Of a stretch of DNA of 64,000 nucleotides, positions 40,074 to 49,081 are shown one piece after another; position 1 is the stretch's first letter, and each line of letters opens with the position of its first letter. A program made the translations under genes and the position numbers. The notes under the pieces are model-generated. The model saw nothing but the letters and a program-made list of their open reading frames with translations. It searched no databases and had not been told where the DNA came from. The stretch is from Parvularcula oceani (GTDB lineage Bacteria; Pseudomonadota; Alphaproteobacteria; Caulobacterales; Parvularculaceae): NCBI RefSeq assembly GCF_000733125.1, contig NZ_JPHU01000005.1, positions 1-64,000 on the forward strand, given 5' to 3'.

Positions 40074-41782
40074 TGCCGCAGAAGGATGTCGTCGATGGAG
40101 TCGGGCTCGTCCTCGTCCCGCTCGCGTTCCAGGATTGTGTCGCGGCCGGTGCCGTCCTCTTCTGCCACCTCGCCGAAGAGATCGTCGGGCAGCTCGGGCG
40201 CCTGCGCGGCCGCGCCGCCGATCGTGCCGCGCTCGCCGGGCACGCCGCTGCGCGCATCGAGCGGACCTTCGGTGATGCCGCCGAAGGAGCGGCCGCGGGA
40301 GGTCCGCCCGCGCAGCTCCTCCTGCAATTGCCGCTCCCGGCGGACCCGCTCCTCGAGTTCCGTCGTCACGGGCTCCTCGTTCTCGCGCAGGCTCTCGGCG
40401 AGCGCCGCCTCGGCGACGTTCCAGCCGCCCTCCGCGTTCGGCCAGACGGTCAGGTTGTCCTGCTGCATCGCCAGTTCGAACTGGGCCGGATCGCCGATCG
40501 CCGTGACGTCGAGCACGGCGTTCTCCTTGTTGAACACGCCCGGCTCCATCGCCTTGACGAGCGGCGTGCGTTCGAGCGCGGTCCGGATATCGGCCCATTG
40601 GTCGAGCCCCTCGAACCAGGCCGTCAGCGCGAAGGTCCGCACGGCCGATTCGTCGACCAGCGTGCGCGCCTTCCAGTCCGCCGCATAGGTGGCCACCGTG
40701 CTCTCCACCGCGCGCTGGGCGAGGGCCGGAAAATCCGTACCCGGTCCGCGGAAGAAGGTCTGCGCCAGCGTCGAACCCTGCCCCTCGGACATGACCGCGC
40801 CGCGGCCCTCGGCGCCGAAACCGCCCTCGGTATCGTAGAGGTCGGCGCTGGTCGCGGGCGTGACCTCCCTTCGGCCCGAGCTTCGCCCTTCGAGATAGCC
40901 GTCGATGAGCTGCACCGTCAGCCGGAAGTTCCCGTCCTCTTCCTCCAGCTGGCCGAGCGCGACGATAACCTGCGGCACGTCATATCTGTCGGCGAGCATC
41001 TTCAGGGCCTCGCCGTCGAATTCGAAGGCCTCTTCGACCGAGACGAGCCGCATGTCCCGCGCATCGCCGCGCGGCAGGACGAGCGGGGTCAGCTCGTTCT
41101 CCAGCGGACGGGCGAGCCAGGCGCGGGCCCAGGGGTTCTTCGCCTCCCACAGATAGAGGCCGTTCTCCGTCTCGAGCACCGGCAGGACCAGCGCCTCCCG
41201 GCTCTGCGCCTCGGAGAAGGGCAGGCGCGCTTCGCGCAGGAGGCGGCGCACGGCTTCGGGCTTGAAGCGATAGGTGATGTTGGCCCGATAGGTGTTGCGC
41301 GAGCTCTTCTCGTCGAACACGGCGAAGCTCTGCTCGATCTGCGGCAGCATGTCGGGGTCGAGCGCGACAGGCTGCTTGAGCGACGCGCCGAAGGGATCGC
41401 TCTCGACCATGCCGCCATAAGGGGAAGCATCCTCCGGCCCTTCCTCCGGCGGCGCGTTCCCGGCGGGCGCCTCGCCCTCGGCGGGCATCGCATCGTCATC
41501 GCCCATGGGCACGAGGACGCCGCCCATCTCTTCTGGCTCTTCCTCCTCGATCGCCGCGGCGAGGCGCGGCAGGAACTGCCAGTCCGCCTCCGCCGTCAGG
41601 CGGCGCAGGAGAAGGTCCATGGCGACGCGCCGTCCCTGGCTCTGCGCCTCGGCCTGCGCCGCGGCCGCCGTATCGGCCTCGGCATAGACCGGCACGCGCG
41701 GCACGGTGAAGATCGAGGACTCCTCCTGCGCGGCGGCGGTGCCGCCGAAAAGGAAGAGGGTGACGAGGAGGAAAACGCGCAT
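40070..41782 (-). CDS. DUF2066 domain protein, exported
   Basis: 570 residues from ATG 41782 (MRVFLLVTLFLFGGTAAAQ, signal peptide). The DUF2066 domain occupies roughly residues 20-260 and then continues as an unusual C-terminal part rich in Glu/Arg (LEERVRRERQLQEELRGRTS) and acidic DDL/DDILL segments. Function of DUF2066 is unknown; the signal peptide places it in the periplasm. The stop overlaps hda by 4 nt. Divergent from purM. Confidence 0.85.
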   Translation of the reverse strand: MRVFLLVTLFLFGGTAAAQEESSIFTVPRVPVYAEADTAAAAQAEAQSQGRRVAMDLLLRRLTAEADWQFLPRLAAAIEEEEPEEMGGVLVPMGDDDAMPAEGEAPAGNAPPEEGPEDASPYGGMVESDPFGASLKQPVALDPDMLPQIEQSFAVFDEKSSRNTYRANITYRFKPEAVRRLLREARLPFSEAQSREALVLPVLETENGLYLWEAKNPWARAWLARPLENELTPLVLPRGDARDMRLVSVEEAFEFDGEALKMLADRYDVPQVIVALGQLEEEDGNFRLTVQLIDGYLEGRSSGRREVTPATSADLYDTEGGFGAEGRGAVMSEGQGSTLAQTFFRGPGTDFPALAQRAVESTVATYAADWKARTLVDESAVRTFALTAWFEGLDQWADIRTALERTPLVKAMEPGVFNKENAVLDVTAIGDPAQFELAMQQDNLTVWPNAEGGWNVAEAALAESLRENEEPVTTELEERVRRERQLQEELRGRTSRGRSFGGITEGPLDARSGVPGERGTIGGAAAQAPELPDDLFGEVAEEDGTGRDTILERERDEDEPDSIDDILLRQ

Positions 41783-41913
41783 CGAGACTGCCCTGAAGCG
41801 AAAGCAGGGCGACCCTAACAGCCCCCGTGCGGGGGGTGAACTCACCAAACGTTCGGGATGAGAGGAGCGGGGCTCTGGACAGGACCGCGCACCGCAGCGT
41901 AGCTGCTCGGCCC

Positions 41914-42909
41914 ATGAGCGATGCTTACAAGAACGCCGGCGTGGACATCGAGGCCGGAGAGCGCCTGGTCAAGGCGATCTCGCCGCTGGTCAAGGCGACG
42001 GCGCGGCCGGGCTCCGACCCGGCGCTGGGCGGCTTTGGCGGCCTCTTCGACCTCAAGGCGGCGGGCTATGACGACCCGCTCCTCGTTTCGGGCACGGACG
42101 GGGTCGGCACCAAGCTGATGCTGGCCTTCGCCACCGGGCGGCACGACACGATCGGCATCGACCTCGTTGCCATGTGCGTGAACGACGTTCTGGCACAGGG
42201 TGCGGAGCCGCTCTTCTTCCTCGACTATTTCGCGACCGGCCGCCTCGAAGAGGGCGTTGCGACGGATGTCGTCGCCGGGATCGCCGAGGGCTGCCGCAGG
42301 GCGGGCGCAGCGCTGATCGGCGGAGAGACGGCCGAAATGCCGGGCATGTACCCGGACGGCCATTACGACCTTGCGGGCTTCTGCGTCGGCGCGGTGGACA
42401 GGGACAAGGTCCTGCCGCGCATGGACGCGATGAAGGCGGGCGACGTGCTGATCGGCCTGCCCTCCTCCGGCGCGCATTCGAACGGCTATTCTCTCATCCG
42501 CAAGATCGCCGAGAAGAGCGGCCTCGGCTGGGATGACAGAGCGCCTTTCGCCGAAAACACCCTCGGCGACGCCCTGCTCGAGCCGACGCGGATCTATACC
42601 AAGGACCTTCTGCCCTTTGCCAAGGCGGGGCGGATCAAGGGCCTCGCCCATATCACGGGCGGCGGGCTGACCGACAACGTGCCCCGCGCCCTGCCCGAGA
42701 CCCTCCTACCGCGCTATGACGAGGCCGCGCTCACCCTGCCGCCGCTCTTCGCGTGGCTGAAGGACGAAGGATCGCTCTCCGAAGCGGAGGTCCGCCGCAC
42801 CTTCAATGCGGGAATCGGCATGGTCGTCATCGCCGGGCCTGACGATGCGAATGCTCTTCTCGGCGATCTGCCGGATGCCCGCGCGATCGGCGAGCTGGCT
42901 GCCAAGTGA
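41914..42909 (+). CDS. purM: phosphoribosylformylglycinamidine cyclo-ligase (AIR synthetase)
   Basis: Step 5 of purine synthesis, converting FGAM to AIR with ATP. 331 residues from ATG 41914 ([18 protein letters not shown]). Diagnostic segments are [54 protein letters not shown] and [16 protein letters not shown]. The stop overlaps the purN GTG start (GTGA at 42906-42909). purMN is a standard pair. Confidence 0.96.
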   Translation: MSDAYKNAGVDIEAGERLVKAISPLVKATARPGSDPALGGFGGLFDLKAAGYDDPLLVSGTDGVGTKLMLAFATGRHDTIGIDLVAMCVNDVLAQGAEPLFFLDYFATGRLEEGVATDVVAGIAEGCRRAGAALIGGETAEMPGMYPDGHYDLAGFCVGAVDRDKVLPRMDAMKAGDVLIGLPSSGAHSNGYSLIRKIAEKSGLGWDDRAPFAENTLGDALLEPTRIYTKDLLPFAKAGRIKGLAHITGGGLTDNVPRALPETLLPRYDEAALTLPPLFAWLKDEGSLSEAEVRRTFNAGIGMVVIAGPDDANALLGDLPDARAIGELAAK

Positions 42910-43514
42910 AACGCGTCGCCGTCCTGATCTCGGGCTCGGGCAGCAACCTTCAGGCGCTAATCGACGCTGCGCAGGCGGAGGACTATCCGGCGGAAATCGT
43001 TCTGGTGCTGTCGAACCGTCCGGGCGCGTACGGCCTCGAACGCGCCCGCGCCGCGGGCATCGAGACGGACGTTCTCGACCATAAGAGCTTCGCCACCCGC
43101 GAGGATTTCGACGCGGCCCTCGATGCGAGGCTGCGCGAGGCGGCGCCGGACGCGATCTGCCTTGCAGGCTTCATGCGTGTGCTGACAGCCGGCTTCGTCG
43201 AGGGCTGGCGGGGACGCATCCTCAACATCCACCCCTCCCTCCTGCCGGCCTTCAGGGGGCTGCACGTCCATCGCCAGGCGCTCGAAGCGGGCGTGAAGCT
43301 GTCGGGCTGCACCGTGCATGTCGTCACGCCAGAGCTCGATGACGGGCCGATCATCGGACAGGCCGCCGTGCCGGTGCTGCCGGGCGATGACGAGGACAGC
43401 CTCGCCGCGCGCACCCTCAAGGCCGAGCATCGCCTCTATCCAGCAGCCCTGCGCCGCTTCCTCGAAGGCGGAGGAAGCGAAGCCGATGGCGAAGCGCGCC
43501 TGATCTCGGTGTGA
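42906..43514 (+). CDS. purN: phosphoribosylglycinamide formyltransferase
   Basis: Transfers a formyl group from 10-formyl-THF to GAR in purine synthesis. 202 residues, GTG start at 42906 coupled to pur[14 protein letters not shown] phosphate loop, [16 protein letters not shown] (catalytic Asn/His) and [15 protein letters not shown] (catalytic Asp) are all intact. Confidence 0.95.
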   Translation: MKRVAVLISGSGSNLQALIDAAQAEDYPAEIVLVLSNRPGAYGLERARAAGIETDVLDHKSFATREDFDAALDARLREAAPDAICLAGFMRVLTAGFVEGWRGRILNIHPSLLPAFRGLHVHRQALEAGVKLSGCTVHVVTPELDDGPIIGQAAVPVLPGDDEDSLAARTLKAEHRLYPAALRRFLEGGGSEADGEARLISV

Positions 43515-43600
43515 GACCCAGGTCCGGGAATGACAGCAGACCGGTTTTGTCTCTGCCTGGCCCGCTCTAGCCTCTCTTTCCTGCCTTGCGGAGCTTTCCC

Positions 43601-44821
43601 ATGACCGCCCAACCCGTTCGCCTCTCCTTCAAGGGCGCCTCGGGCGCCGAGCTCGCCGCGCGCCTCGACCTGCCCGCAGGACCGGTCAGGGCCTATGCGC
43701 TCTTCGCGCACTGCTTCACCTGCTCGAAGGACCTGATCGCCAGCCGCGCCGTCTCTGCCGCCCTGACCCGCCGGGGCATCGCCACGCTGCGCTTCGACTT
43801 CACGGGGCTCGGCGGCTCCGGCGGCGATTTCGGGTCGACCAATTTCACGATGAATCTCGGCGATCTCAAAAGCGCCGCCGATTTCCTTGCCGAGCATTAC
43901 GAAGCGCCCAGCCTCCTTGTCGGCCATTCCCTCGGCGGTGCCGCGGCGCTCGTGGCGGCGCGCGACCTGGGCTGCATCAAGGCGGTCGCCACGATCAACG
44001 CGCCCGCCGACACCCATCACGTCACTGACCAGTTCAAGGAGCAGCTCGACACGATCCGCTCGGATGGCGAAGCCGAAGTGCTGCTCGGCCAGCGGCCCTT
44101 CACGATCCGCCGGCAGTTCCTCGACGATCTCGGCGAGCACCGGGTGACCGAGGCGGCCGCGCAGCTCGAAAAGCCGCTCCTCGTCCTGCACGCGCCCCAT
44201 GACGAGACGGTGGGCATCGAGAATGCGACAAAGCTCTTCGTCGCGGCCATGCATCCCAAGAGCTTCGTCTCCCTCGACGATGCCGACCACCTCCTCTCGC
44301 GAAGGGAGGATGCCGAATATGCCGCCGAGGTCATCGCCGCATGGGCCTCGCGCTATCTCGCGCCTGCGCAGGAGCCCGCCGAGGGCGAGGCGCCGGACGT
44401 CATGGTGCGGGAGACCGGCGCCGGCCGCTTCCAGGCGCTGGTGACGGCGGGCGCGCATCACCTGATCGCCGACGAGCCCGAAAGCGTGGGCGGGCTCGAT
44501 ACCGGCCCCTCGCCCTATGACCTCCTCGCGGCGGCGCTCGGCGCCTGCACGACCATGACGCTGCGCATGTATGCCGACCGCAGGGGCTTGCCGCTCGACC
44601 GTGCGCTCGTCACGGTCACGCATGAAAAGCTTCACGAGAAGGACATGGAGAAGATGATGGGGGATGAAGGCGCCAAGCCCGACCGCTTCACGCGGAAGGT
44701 GACGCTGGAGGGCGATCTCGACACCGCGCAGCGCAAGCGCCTGATGGAGATCGCGGATCGCTGCCCGGTGCACAAGACGCTGGAACGCGGCGCGAGCGTG
44801 ACGACGGAGGCCGGATCGTGA
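43601..44821 (+). CDS. bifunctional alpha/beta hydrolase - OsmC family protein
   Basis: 406 residues from ATG 43601 (MTAQPVRLSFKGASGAE). Residues 1-255 form an alpha/beta hydrolase with FAHCFTCSKDL, nucleophile elbow LVGHSLGGAA and late catalytic Asp/His (HAPHDETVG, DADHLL). Residues about 265-405 form an OsmC domain with the redox cysteines in AALGACTTMTLRMY and DRCPVHKTLER. Such fusions are known in proteobacteria. The OsmC part probably reduces organic hydroperoxides; the hydrolase partner is of unknown substrate. Its stop overlaps the chorismate mutase start. Confidence 0.9.
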   Translation: MTAQPVRLSFKGASGAELAARLDLPAGPVRAYALFAHCFTCSKDLIASRAVSAALTRRGIATLRFDFTGLGGSGGDFGSTNFTMNLGDLKSAADFLAEHYEAPSLLVGHSLGGAAALVAARDLGCIKAVATINAPADTHHVTDQFKEQLDTIRSDGEAEVLLGQRPFTIRRQFLDDLGEHRVTEAAAQLEKPLLVLHAPHDETVGIENATKLFVAAMHPKSFVSLDDADHLLSRREDAEYAAEVIAAWASRYLAPAQEPAEGEAPDVMVRETGAGRFQALVTAGAHHLIADEPESVGGLDTGPSPYDLLAAALGACTTMTLRMYADRRGLPLDRALVTVTHEKLHEKDMEKMMGDEGAKPDRFTRKVTLEGDLDTAQRKRLMEIADRCPVHKTLERGASVTTEAGS

Positions 44822-45111
44822 AGCCCGAAGACTGCCCGAGCATGGACGAGGTCCGGGTCGAGATCGACCGGATCGACGATGCGCTGATCGACCTCTTGGT
44901 CGAGCGCTGGGGCTATGTGGACCGCGCCTGGCAACTCAAGGAGCGGCCGGCCGACGCCACCGTCCCCTGGCGCATCCAGCAGGTGATCGACCGGGTCAGC
45001 GAACGCGCCGAGGCGGCCGGCCTGCCCCCTGCCCTCGCCGAGGCGCTGTGGCGGCAGCTGATCGGCTGGGGCATCCAATACGAGCAGGAAAAGCTCGCGG
45101 GGCGAACATGA
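44818..45111 (+). CDS. chorismate mutase (AroQ type)
   Basis: Chorismate to prephenate, towards Phe and Tyr. 97 residues, all-helical AroQ fold. GTG start at 44818 overlaps the upstream TGA. VRVEIDRIDDALIDLLVERW carries the conserved Arg/Asp of helix 1, and QLKERPADATVPWRIQQVID the helix 2 contacts. As a stand-alone short AroQ it lacks the usual prephenate dehydratase fusion. It is coupled to a thioesterase gene by ATGA at 45108-45111. Confidence 0.87.
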   Translation: MKPEDCPSMDEVRVEIDRIDDALIDLLVERWGYVDRAWQLKERPADATVPWRIQQVIDRVSERAEAAGLPPALAEALWRQLIGWGIQYEQEKLAGRT

Positions 45112-45572
45112 CGGAGGAAAAGGGCGGCGAGATCGCGCCTGCCATCGCCGAGATGTTCTCCGCCATGGGTCGGCACATGCAGACCGAGCACCCGCTGTTC
45201 GGCAAGCTCGCGGTCAAGCCCGTCCGCTTCGGGCGGGGCGACGTGGCGGTGAAACTGACGGCCGAGGAGACCTTCGCCGATGGCGAAGCGATCCATAGCG
45301 GGCTCTACACGATCCTGCTCGACACGCTGCTCGGCATGGCCGCCTGGTCGACCATGGAACAGTTCGAACCCATCGCCACGATCAACCTCAAGACCGATGT
45401 CATGGGGCAGGCCGCCCCCGGCGCCCGCATTCTCTGCGAGGCGGAATGCTCGGGCATCGTCGATGACGTCGCGGTCTGCCATGGCCGGGCCTCGATGGAG
45501 GGCACGCTGATCGCCAAGGCCGCCGGCACCTTTCTCGTCGGCACGCGCAGCGCGCAGGTGTCGCGGATATGA
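45108..45572 (+). CDS. PaaI-family thioesterase (hotdog fold)
   Basis: 154 residues from ATG 45108. Hotdog-fold features are DGEAIHSGLYTILLDTLLGM (in place of the usual HGG active-site loop), TINLKTDVMGQAAPG and CHGRASMEGTLIAKA. It should hydrolyse an acyl- or aryl-CoA; the substrate is unknown. Coupled by overlap with the chorismate mutase upstream and a second thioesterase downstream. Confidence 0.85.
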   Translation: MTEEKGGEIAPAIAEMFSAMGRHMQTEHPLFGKLAVKPVRFGRGDVAVKLTAEETFADGEAIHSGLYTILLDTLLGMAAWSTMEQFEPIATINLKTDVMGQAAPGARILCEAECSGIVDDVAVCHGRASMEGTLIAKAAGTFLVGTRSAQVSRI

Positions 45573-46012
45573 GCGAGATGCTGAAAGACCCGGACGAGGG
45601 CAGCCTGGCGGATATCGCGGCCTATCGCGAGCGCAGCGCCATGGCCCGCTGGCTCGACCTGTCCGCCACGATCGAGGATAGCCGCCTCCTCTACCGCCTC
45701 GGCTTCGCCGAGCGCCATGTCGGAAACCCTGTCATCCGCGCGCTTCATGGCGGCGTGATCTCGACGCTGCTCGAGACGGCGGGCACGCTGGAGGTCGTCA
45801 CCCGCAGGACGAAGCCGCTGCGCGTGCGGACGATCAGCGTCCATGTGAACTATCTGCGCGGCGCCCGCGATCAGGACATGCTGGCGCGGGTCCAGGTCGC
45901 GCGCATGGGGCGCAGGATCGCCTTTCTCGAAGCGACCGGCTGGCAGACCACCGAGGAAGAGCCCGTCGCCCGCGCGGCCATCGCCCTGCGGGTTTTCGAG
46001 GGCGAGGGCTAG
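45569..46012 (+). CDS. PaaI-family thioesterase (hotdog fold), second copy
   Basis: 147 residues. The active-site loop ALHGGVISTLLETAGTLEVV has the canonical HGG, followed by RVRTISVHVNYLRGARDQD and GRRIAFLEATGW. It is about as long as the preceding paralogue and overlaps it by 4 nt, so both are made from one message. The stop shares a CTAG with the convergent methyltransferase stop. Confidence 0.87.
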   Translation: MSEMLKDPDEGSLADIAAYRERSAMARWLDLSATIEDSRLLYRLGFAERHVGNPVIRALHGGVISTLLETAGTLEVVTRRTKPLRVRTISVHVNYLRGARDQDMLARVQVARMGRRIAFLEATGWQTTEEEPVARAAIALRVFEGEG

Positions 46013-47085
46013 GCCTTCCGGAAGGCGTTCACCTTGGTGAGGAATCCGAGATCCTTTTCCTCGGCTGCGAGGCCGTGCTCGGCGAAGAGGGCGGGAAGGT
46101 CCTCTTTGCAATAGCTGTCGTAATAGGGCTCGTGCAGCGCGCGCGGGAAGGTCTCCAGCAGGATGTCGAGTCCGGTATCCCCATACTGGATGCTGTCCAC
46201 GTGCAGGTAGAGCCCGCCCGGCCGCAGCACCCGCGCGATCTCGGCCGCCACCTGCCGCCGCACCTTGGGCGGCAGCTCGTGGAAGAGATAGACCGTGGTC
46301 AGAACGTCGAGCGATCCGTCCGCGAAGGGCAGGCTCTCGGCAGGCGCCTGCACATAGGTCACGTTGCGGGCGAAGCTCGCATTGCGCCGCGCGGCATTCA
46401 GATAGCTGTCCGACAGGTCGACCGCGTGAAGCGGCAGTTTCGGGAAATTGTCCGCCACCTCGGCGAGGAGCCGTCCCGTGCCGCAGGCGACATCGGCCAT
46501 GGCGAGATCGGCCTCGCTTCGCCCTTCGGCGGCGAGGCGGTCCACTTCGCGCCGCAGGATCGGCAGGGCCCGGCGGCGCATGGCGTCGGCCGCGCCCGTG
46601 AACAGCGTCTCGACCTGCGTGTCGTAGATCTGCGCCGAACGCTCGGATAGCCAGCCATCGGACTGGAAGTGGAAGTTCTGGAGGTAATAGCCCGGCAGGC
46701 CTTCGCGCTTCTGCGCCCGCACCTCGACGCCGCCGCCCTTCACATGGGCGCGGCGGGACACGGCCCGCGCCTCGGCCAGGTAGTCGCGCGCGCTGCGGAC
46801 CGCCCGCAGCGGGTTCGGCGCCCGGCGCAGATCGCGGGGCATCTTGTAGACGCCGGTCTCGATATCCTTCCACTCCCGCTGGAAGAGTGAGCGGAAGGCG
46901 GTGCGCAATTCATTGAAATCGGGCGCAGGCGACCGCATCGGCTTGGGCGGATGGCCTGGCGGCGTCAGCGGCCCGACAATATGGCGTCCGGCCACGTAAT
47001 GCAGCGTGTACCAGCCGATCCTCGCGCTCTGCGCGGTGCTGTAGGCCACGCGTCTCAGGCCGTTGGAAAGCACACCCGCCGACAT
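46009..47085 (-). CDS. class I SAM-dependent methyltransferase
   Basis: 358 residues from ATG 47085 (MSAGVLSNGLRRVAYS). The SAM-binding motif is MADVACGTGRLLAEVAD and the next strand is HAVDLSDSYL. The post-I motif region LTTVYLFHELPPKVRRQ and GGLYLHVDSIQYGDTGLD follow. An N-terminal 150-residue extension (YTLHYVAGRHIVG, LRTAFRSLFQREW) precedes the domain and is unusual for a simple methyltransferase. The substrate is unknown, perhaps a lipid or quinone head group. It is 4 nt downstream of the rlmD-like gene. Confidence 0.82.
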   Translation of the reverse strand: MSAGVLSNGLRRVAYSTAQSARIGWYTLHYVAGRHIVGPLTPPGHPPKPMRSPAPDFNELRTAFRSLFQREWKDIETGVYKMPRDLRRAPNPLRAVRSARDYLAEARAVSRRAHVKGGGVEVRAQKREGLPGYYLQNFHFQSDGWLSERSAQIYDTQVETLFTGAADAMRRRALPILRREVDRLAAEGRSEADLAMADVACGTGRLLAEVADNFPKLPLHAVDLSDSYLNAARRNASFARNVTYVQAPAESLPFADGSLDVLTTVYLFHELPPKVRRQVAAEIARVLRPGGLYLHVDSIQYGDTGLDILLETFPRALHEPYYDSYCKEDLPALFAEHGLAAEEKDLGFLTKVNAFRKA

Positions 47086-47089
47086 CAAG

Positions 47090-48355
47090 TCATTCCCTTC
47101 GTTCGAAGATCGCCACCGCCTCGATGTGGGGCGACCACAGGAACTGGTCCACAAGAGACAGCCGGGTCAGATTGTAGCAGCCGGAGAGGGTGCGCGCATC
47201 GCGGGCGAGCGCATCGGGATTGCAGGAGACATAGACGATTCTCGGCACGGCCGAACGGGCCAGCGCCTCGCATTGTTCGGCCGCGCCCGCCCTTGGCGGA
47301 TCGAGGACCACCGCATCGAAGGCATCGAGTTCCTTGCCCAGGAGCGGCCGCGTGAAGAGGTCCCGCGCCTCGGCCTCGACCTTGCGGCCGCCTCTGCGGG
47401 CCGCCGCCTTCAGCGCATCGACCGCCTGCCGATCGCCCTCGGCCGCATAGACCCGGGCCCGCTGCGACAGCGGTAAAGCGAAAGTGCCGACGCCGCAGAA
47501 GAGGTCGGCCACCCGCTCCGCCTCGCCCGCCCCGTCCAGGACCAGTCCCTGAAGCTGCGCCTCGCCCTCGCGCGTCGCCTGCAGGAAAGCGCCCGCTGGC
47601 AGGGCCACCTCCAGCCCGCCAAGCCCGATCGCAGGCGTCCTGCGCTCCACGAGAGCCACACCGCCCAGCGAGAGGCGCGCGAGGTCCAGAGCCTCCGCCA
47701 TGCGCGACAGGGCCTCGCGCGCGGGCAGCGGCAGCGCCGGTTCGTCCGCGCTCGTCACGTCGACATCCGGCCCCGCCGCGGTCATCGTGACCATCGCCTC
47801 GACCACGCCCCGGCTCTCGGGCAGGACCCCGATCAGCGGGCGCAGCGCATGGGCGAGCTCGAAAAGCTCAGGCGTCAGGACGTGGCATTCCTCGATCGCC
47901 ACCACCCGCTCGTCGCCGAGCCTCCGGAAGCCGACCTGCACACCGCTCCGCGTCCGGAAGAAAGCGAGCTTGGCCCGGCGGCGCGAGCGCGGCGGCGAAG
48001 CGTAAGCCGCGGGCGTGGGCACCTCGCCCAGAACCCGCCCCAGAGCGGAGGTCAGCCGGTCCCGCTTCCACTGCGCATAGTCGTCCGGCCGCAAATGCTG
48101 CATCCGGCACCCGCCGCAGCCATCGCCCGGCAGGCCGAAATGGCGGCAGGGCGGCGCCGCGCGCAGCGGCGAAGCCGCCTCGATGCGTTCCACCCGGCCC
48201 TTGCGCGCCGCCACCTTCGCGGTGACCGTTTCGCCCGGCAGGGTGAAGGGCACGGCGATATCGCCCGACAGGCCGTCGCCGCTCCTGCCCAGCCTGTCGA
48301 TGTCGAGCGTGCGCAGCGTCGCCGGCGCCTTTGTCCGCCGCCCCCGCCTAGCCAC
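47090..48355 (-). CDS. class I 23S rRNA (uracil-5-)-methyltransferase RlmD-like
   Basis: RumA/RlmD family, 421 residues. An N-terminal TRAM-like region is followed by the iron-sulfur cysteines (CRHFGLPGDGCGGCRMQHL, partial), the SAM site ADLFCGVGTFALPL, and the catalytic Cys in YVSCNPDALARD near residue 380. Expected to make m5U in 23S rRNA (1939 or 747) or in tRNA; which one cannot be told. It overlaps tlyA by 8 nt. Confidence 0.88.
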   Translation of the reverse strand: MARRGRRTKAPATLRTLDIDRLGRSGDGLSGDIAVPFTLPGETVTAKVAARKGRVERIEAASPLRAAPPCRHFGLPGDGCGGCRMQHLRPDDYAQWKRDRLTSALGRVLGEVPTPAAYASPPRSRRRAKLAFFRTRSGVQVGFRRLGDERVVAIEECHVLTPELFELAHALRPLIGVLPESRGVVEAMVTMTAAGPDVDVTSADEPALPLPAREALSRMAEALDLARLSLGGVALVERRTPAIGLGGLEVALPAGAFLQATREGEAQLQGLVLDGAGEAERVADLFCGVGTFALPLSQRARVYAAEGDRQAVDALKAAARRGGRKVEAEARDLFTRPLLGKELDAFDAVVLDPPRAGAAEQCEALARSAVPRIVYVSCNPDALARDARTLSGCYNLTRLSLVDQFLWSPHIEAVAIFERRE

Positions 48356-49076
48356 GGCGCCCGCCGATCAGGAATTCGCCATTGCCGTCGCCGCCGAGGA
48401 TGGGGCTCTGGATCACGGGCGCCACCATCCAGCCCTCCCCGCGCAGCCAGCCTGCCGCCGCCTCGGCATGGGCGCGCTGTTCCTCATGCGGCAGGGAGAC
48501 GATCCCGCCGCGCCCGATATTCCGCGGGCCGACCTCGAATTGCGGCTTGAACAGGACGGCGAAGGCCGCGCTCTGCGCGCAGAGCGCCAGCGCGGGCGGC
48601 AGCGCCTTGCGCAATCCGATGAAGCTCACATCGCAGACGAGGAGTTCGATCGGGTCCGGCACCAGCGCGCGGTCCAGATCCTTGGCATGCGTCCGCTCCA
48701 GATTGACGACCCGCGGATCACCCGCCACCGCTTCGTCGAGCTGGCCGTGCCCGACATCCACCGCGAAGACACGCGCCGCATGCCTTTCCAGCAGAACCTG
48801 CGTAAAGCCGCCTGTCGAGGCGCCGAGGTCGAGGCAGGTTCTTCCGGCGGGGTCGATACCGAAGGCGTCGAGCCCTGCCACCAGCTTGAGCGCCGCCCGC
48901 GAGACGTAAGGATGCGCCTCCCCTTCGCAGGTCACGACATCCCTTTCGCCCACGGTCTGCGAGGCCTTGCGCGCCGCCTCACCATTGACGCGGACGAGCC
49001 CGGCCTGAATGGCCGCCTTGGCACGCTCGCGGCTCCTGACGAGGCCGCGTTCGGTCAGATGCTGGTCGAGGCGCAA
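48348..49076 (-). CDS. tlyA: TlyA-family 16S/23S rRNA 2'-O-methyltransferase
   Basis: 242 residues. N-terminal S4 domain MRLDQHLTERGLVRSRERA and FtsJ-like SAM domain LDLGASTGGFTQVLL, AVDVGHGQLDEAVAG, LLVCDVSFIGLRKALP, and FKPQFEVGPRNIG. TlyA methylates riboses in 16S h44 and 23S H69. It is 5 nt downstream of dxs and overlaps the rlmD-like gene, consistent with a single operon. Confidence 0.93.
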   Translation of the reverse strand: MRLDQHLTERGLVRSRERAKAAIQAGLVRVNGEAARKASQTVGERDVVTCEGEAHPYVSRAALKLVAGLDAFGIDPAGRTCLDLGASTGGFTQVLLERHAARVFAVDVGHGQLDEAVAGDPRVVNLERTHAKDLDRALVPDPIELLVCDVSFIGLRKALPPALALCAQSAAFAVLFKPQFEVGPRNIGRGGIVSLPHEEQRAHAEAAAGWLRGEGWMVAPVIQSPILGGDGNGEFLIGGRRG

Positions 49077-49081
49077 GAGGG

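Noticed and set aside
43601-44821. Hydrolase-OsmC fusion as a novel architecture
   Set aside because: Such bifunctional alpha/beta hydrolase-OsmC proteins are already known in proteobacteria, so it is recorded only as an annotation.
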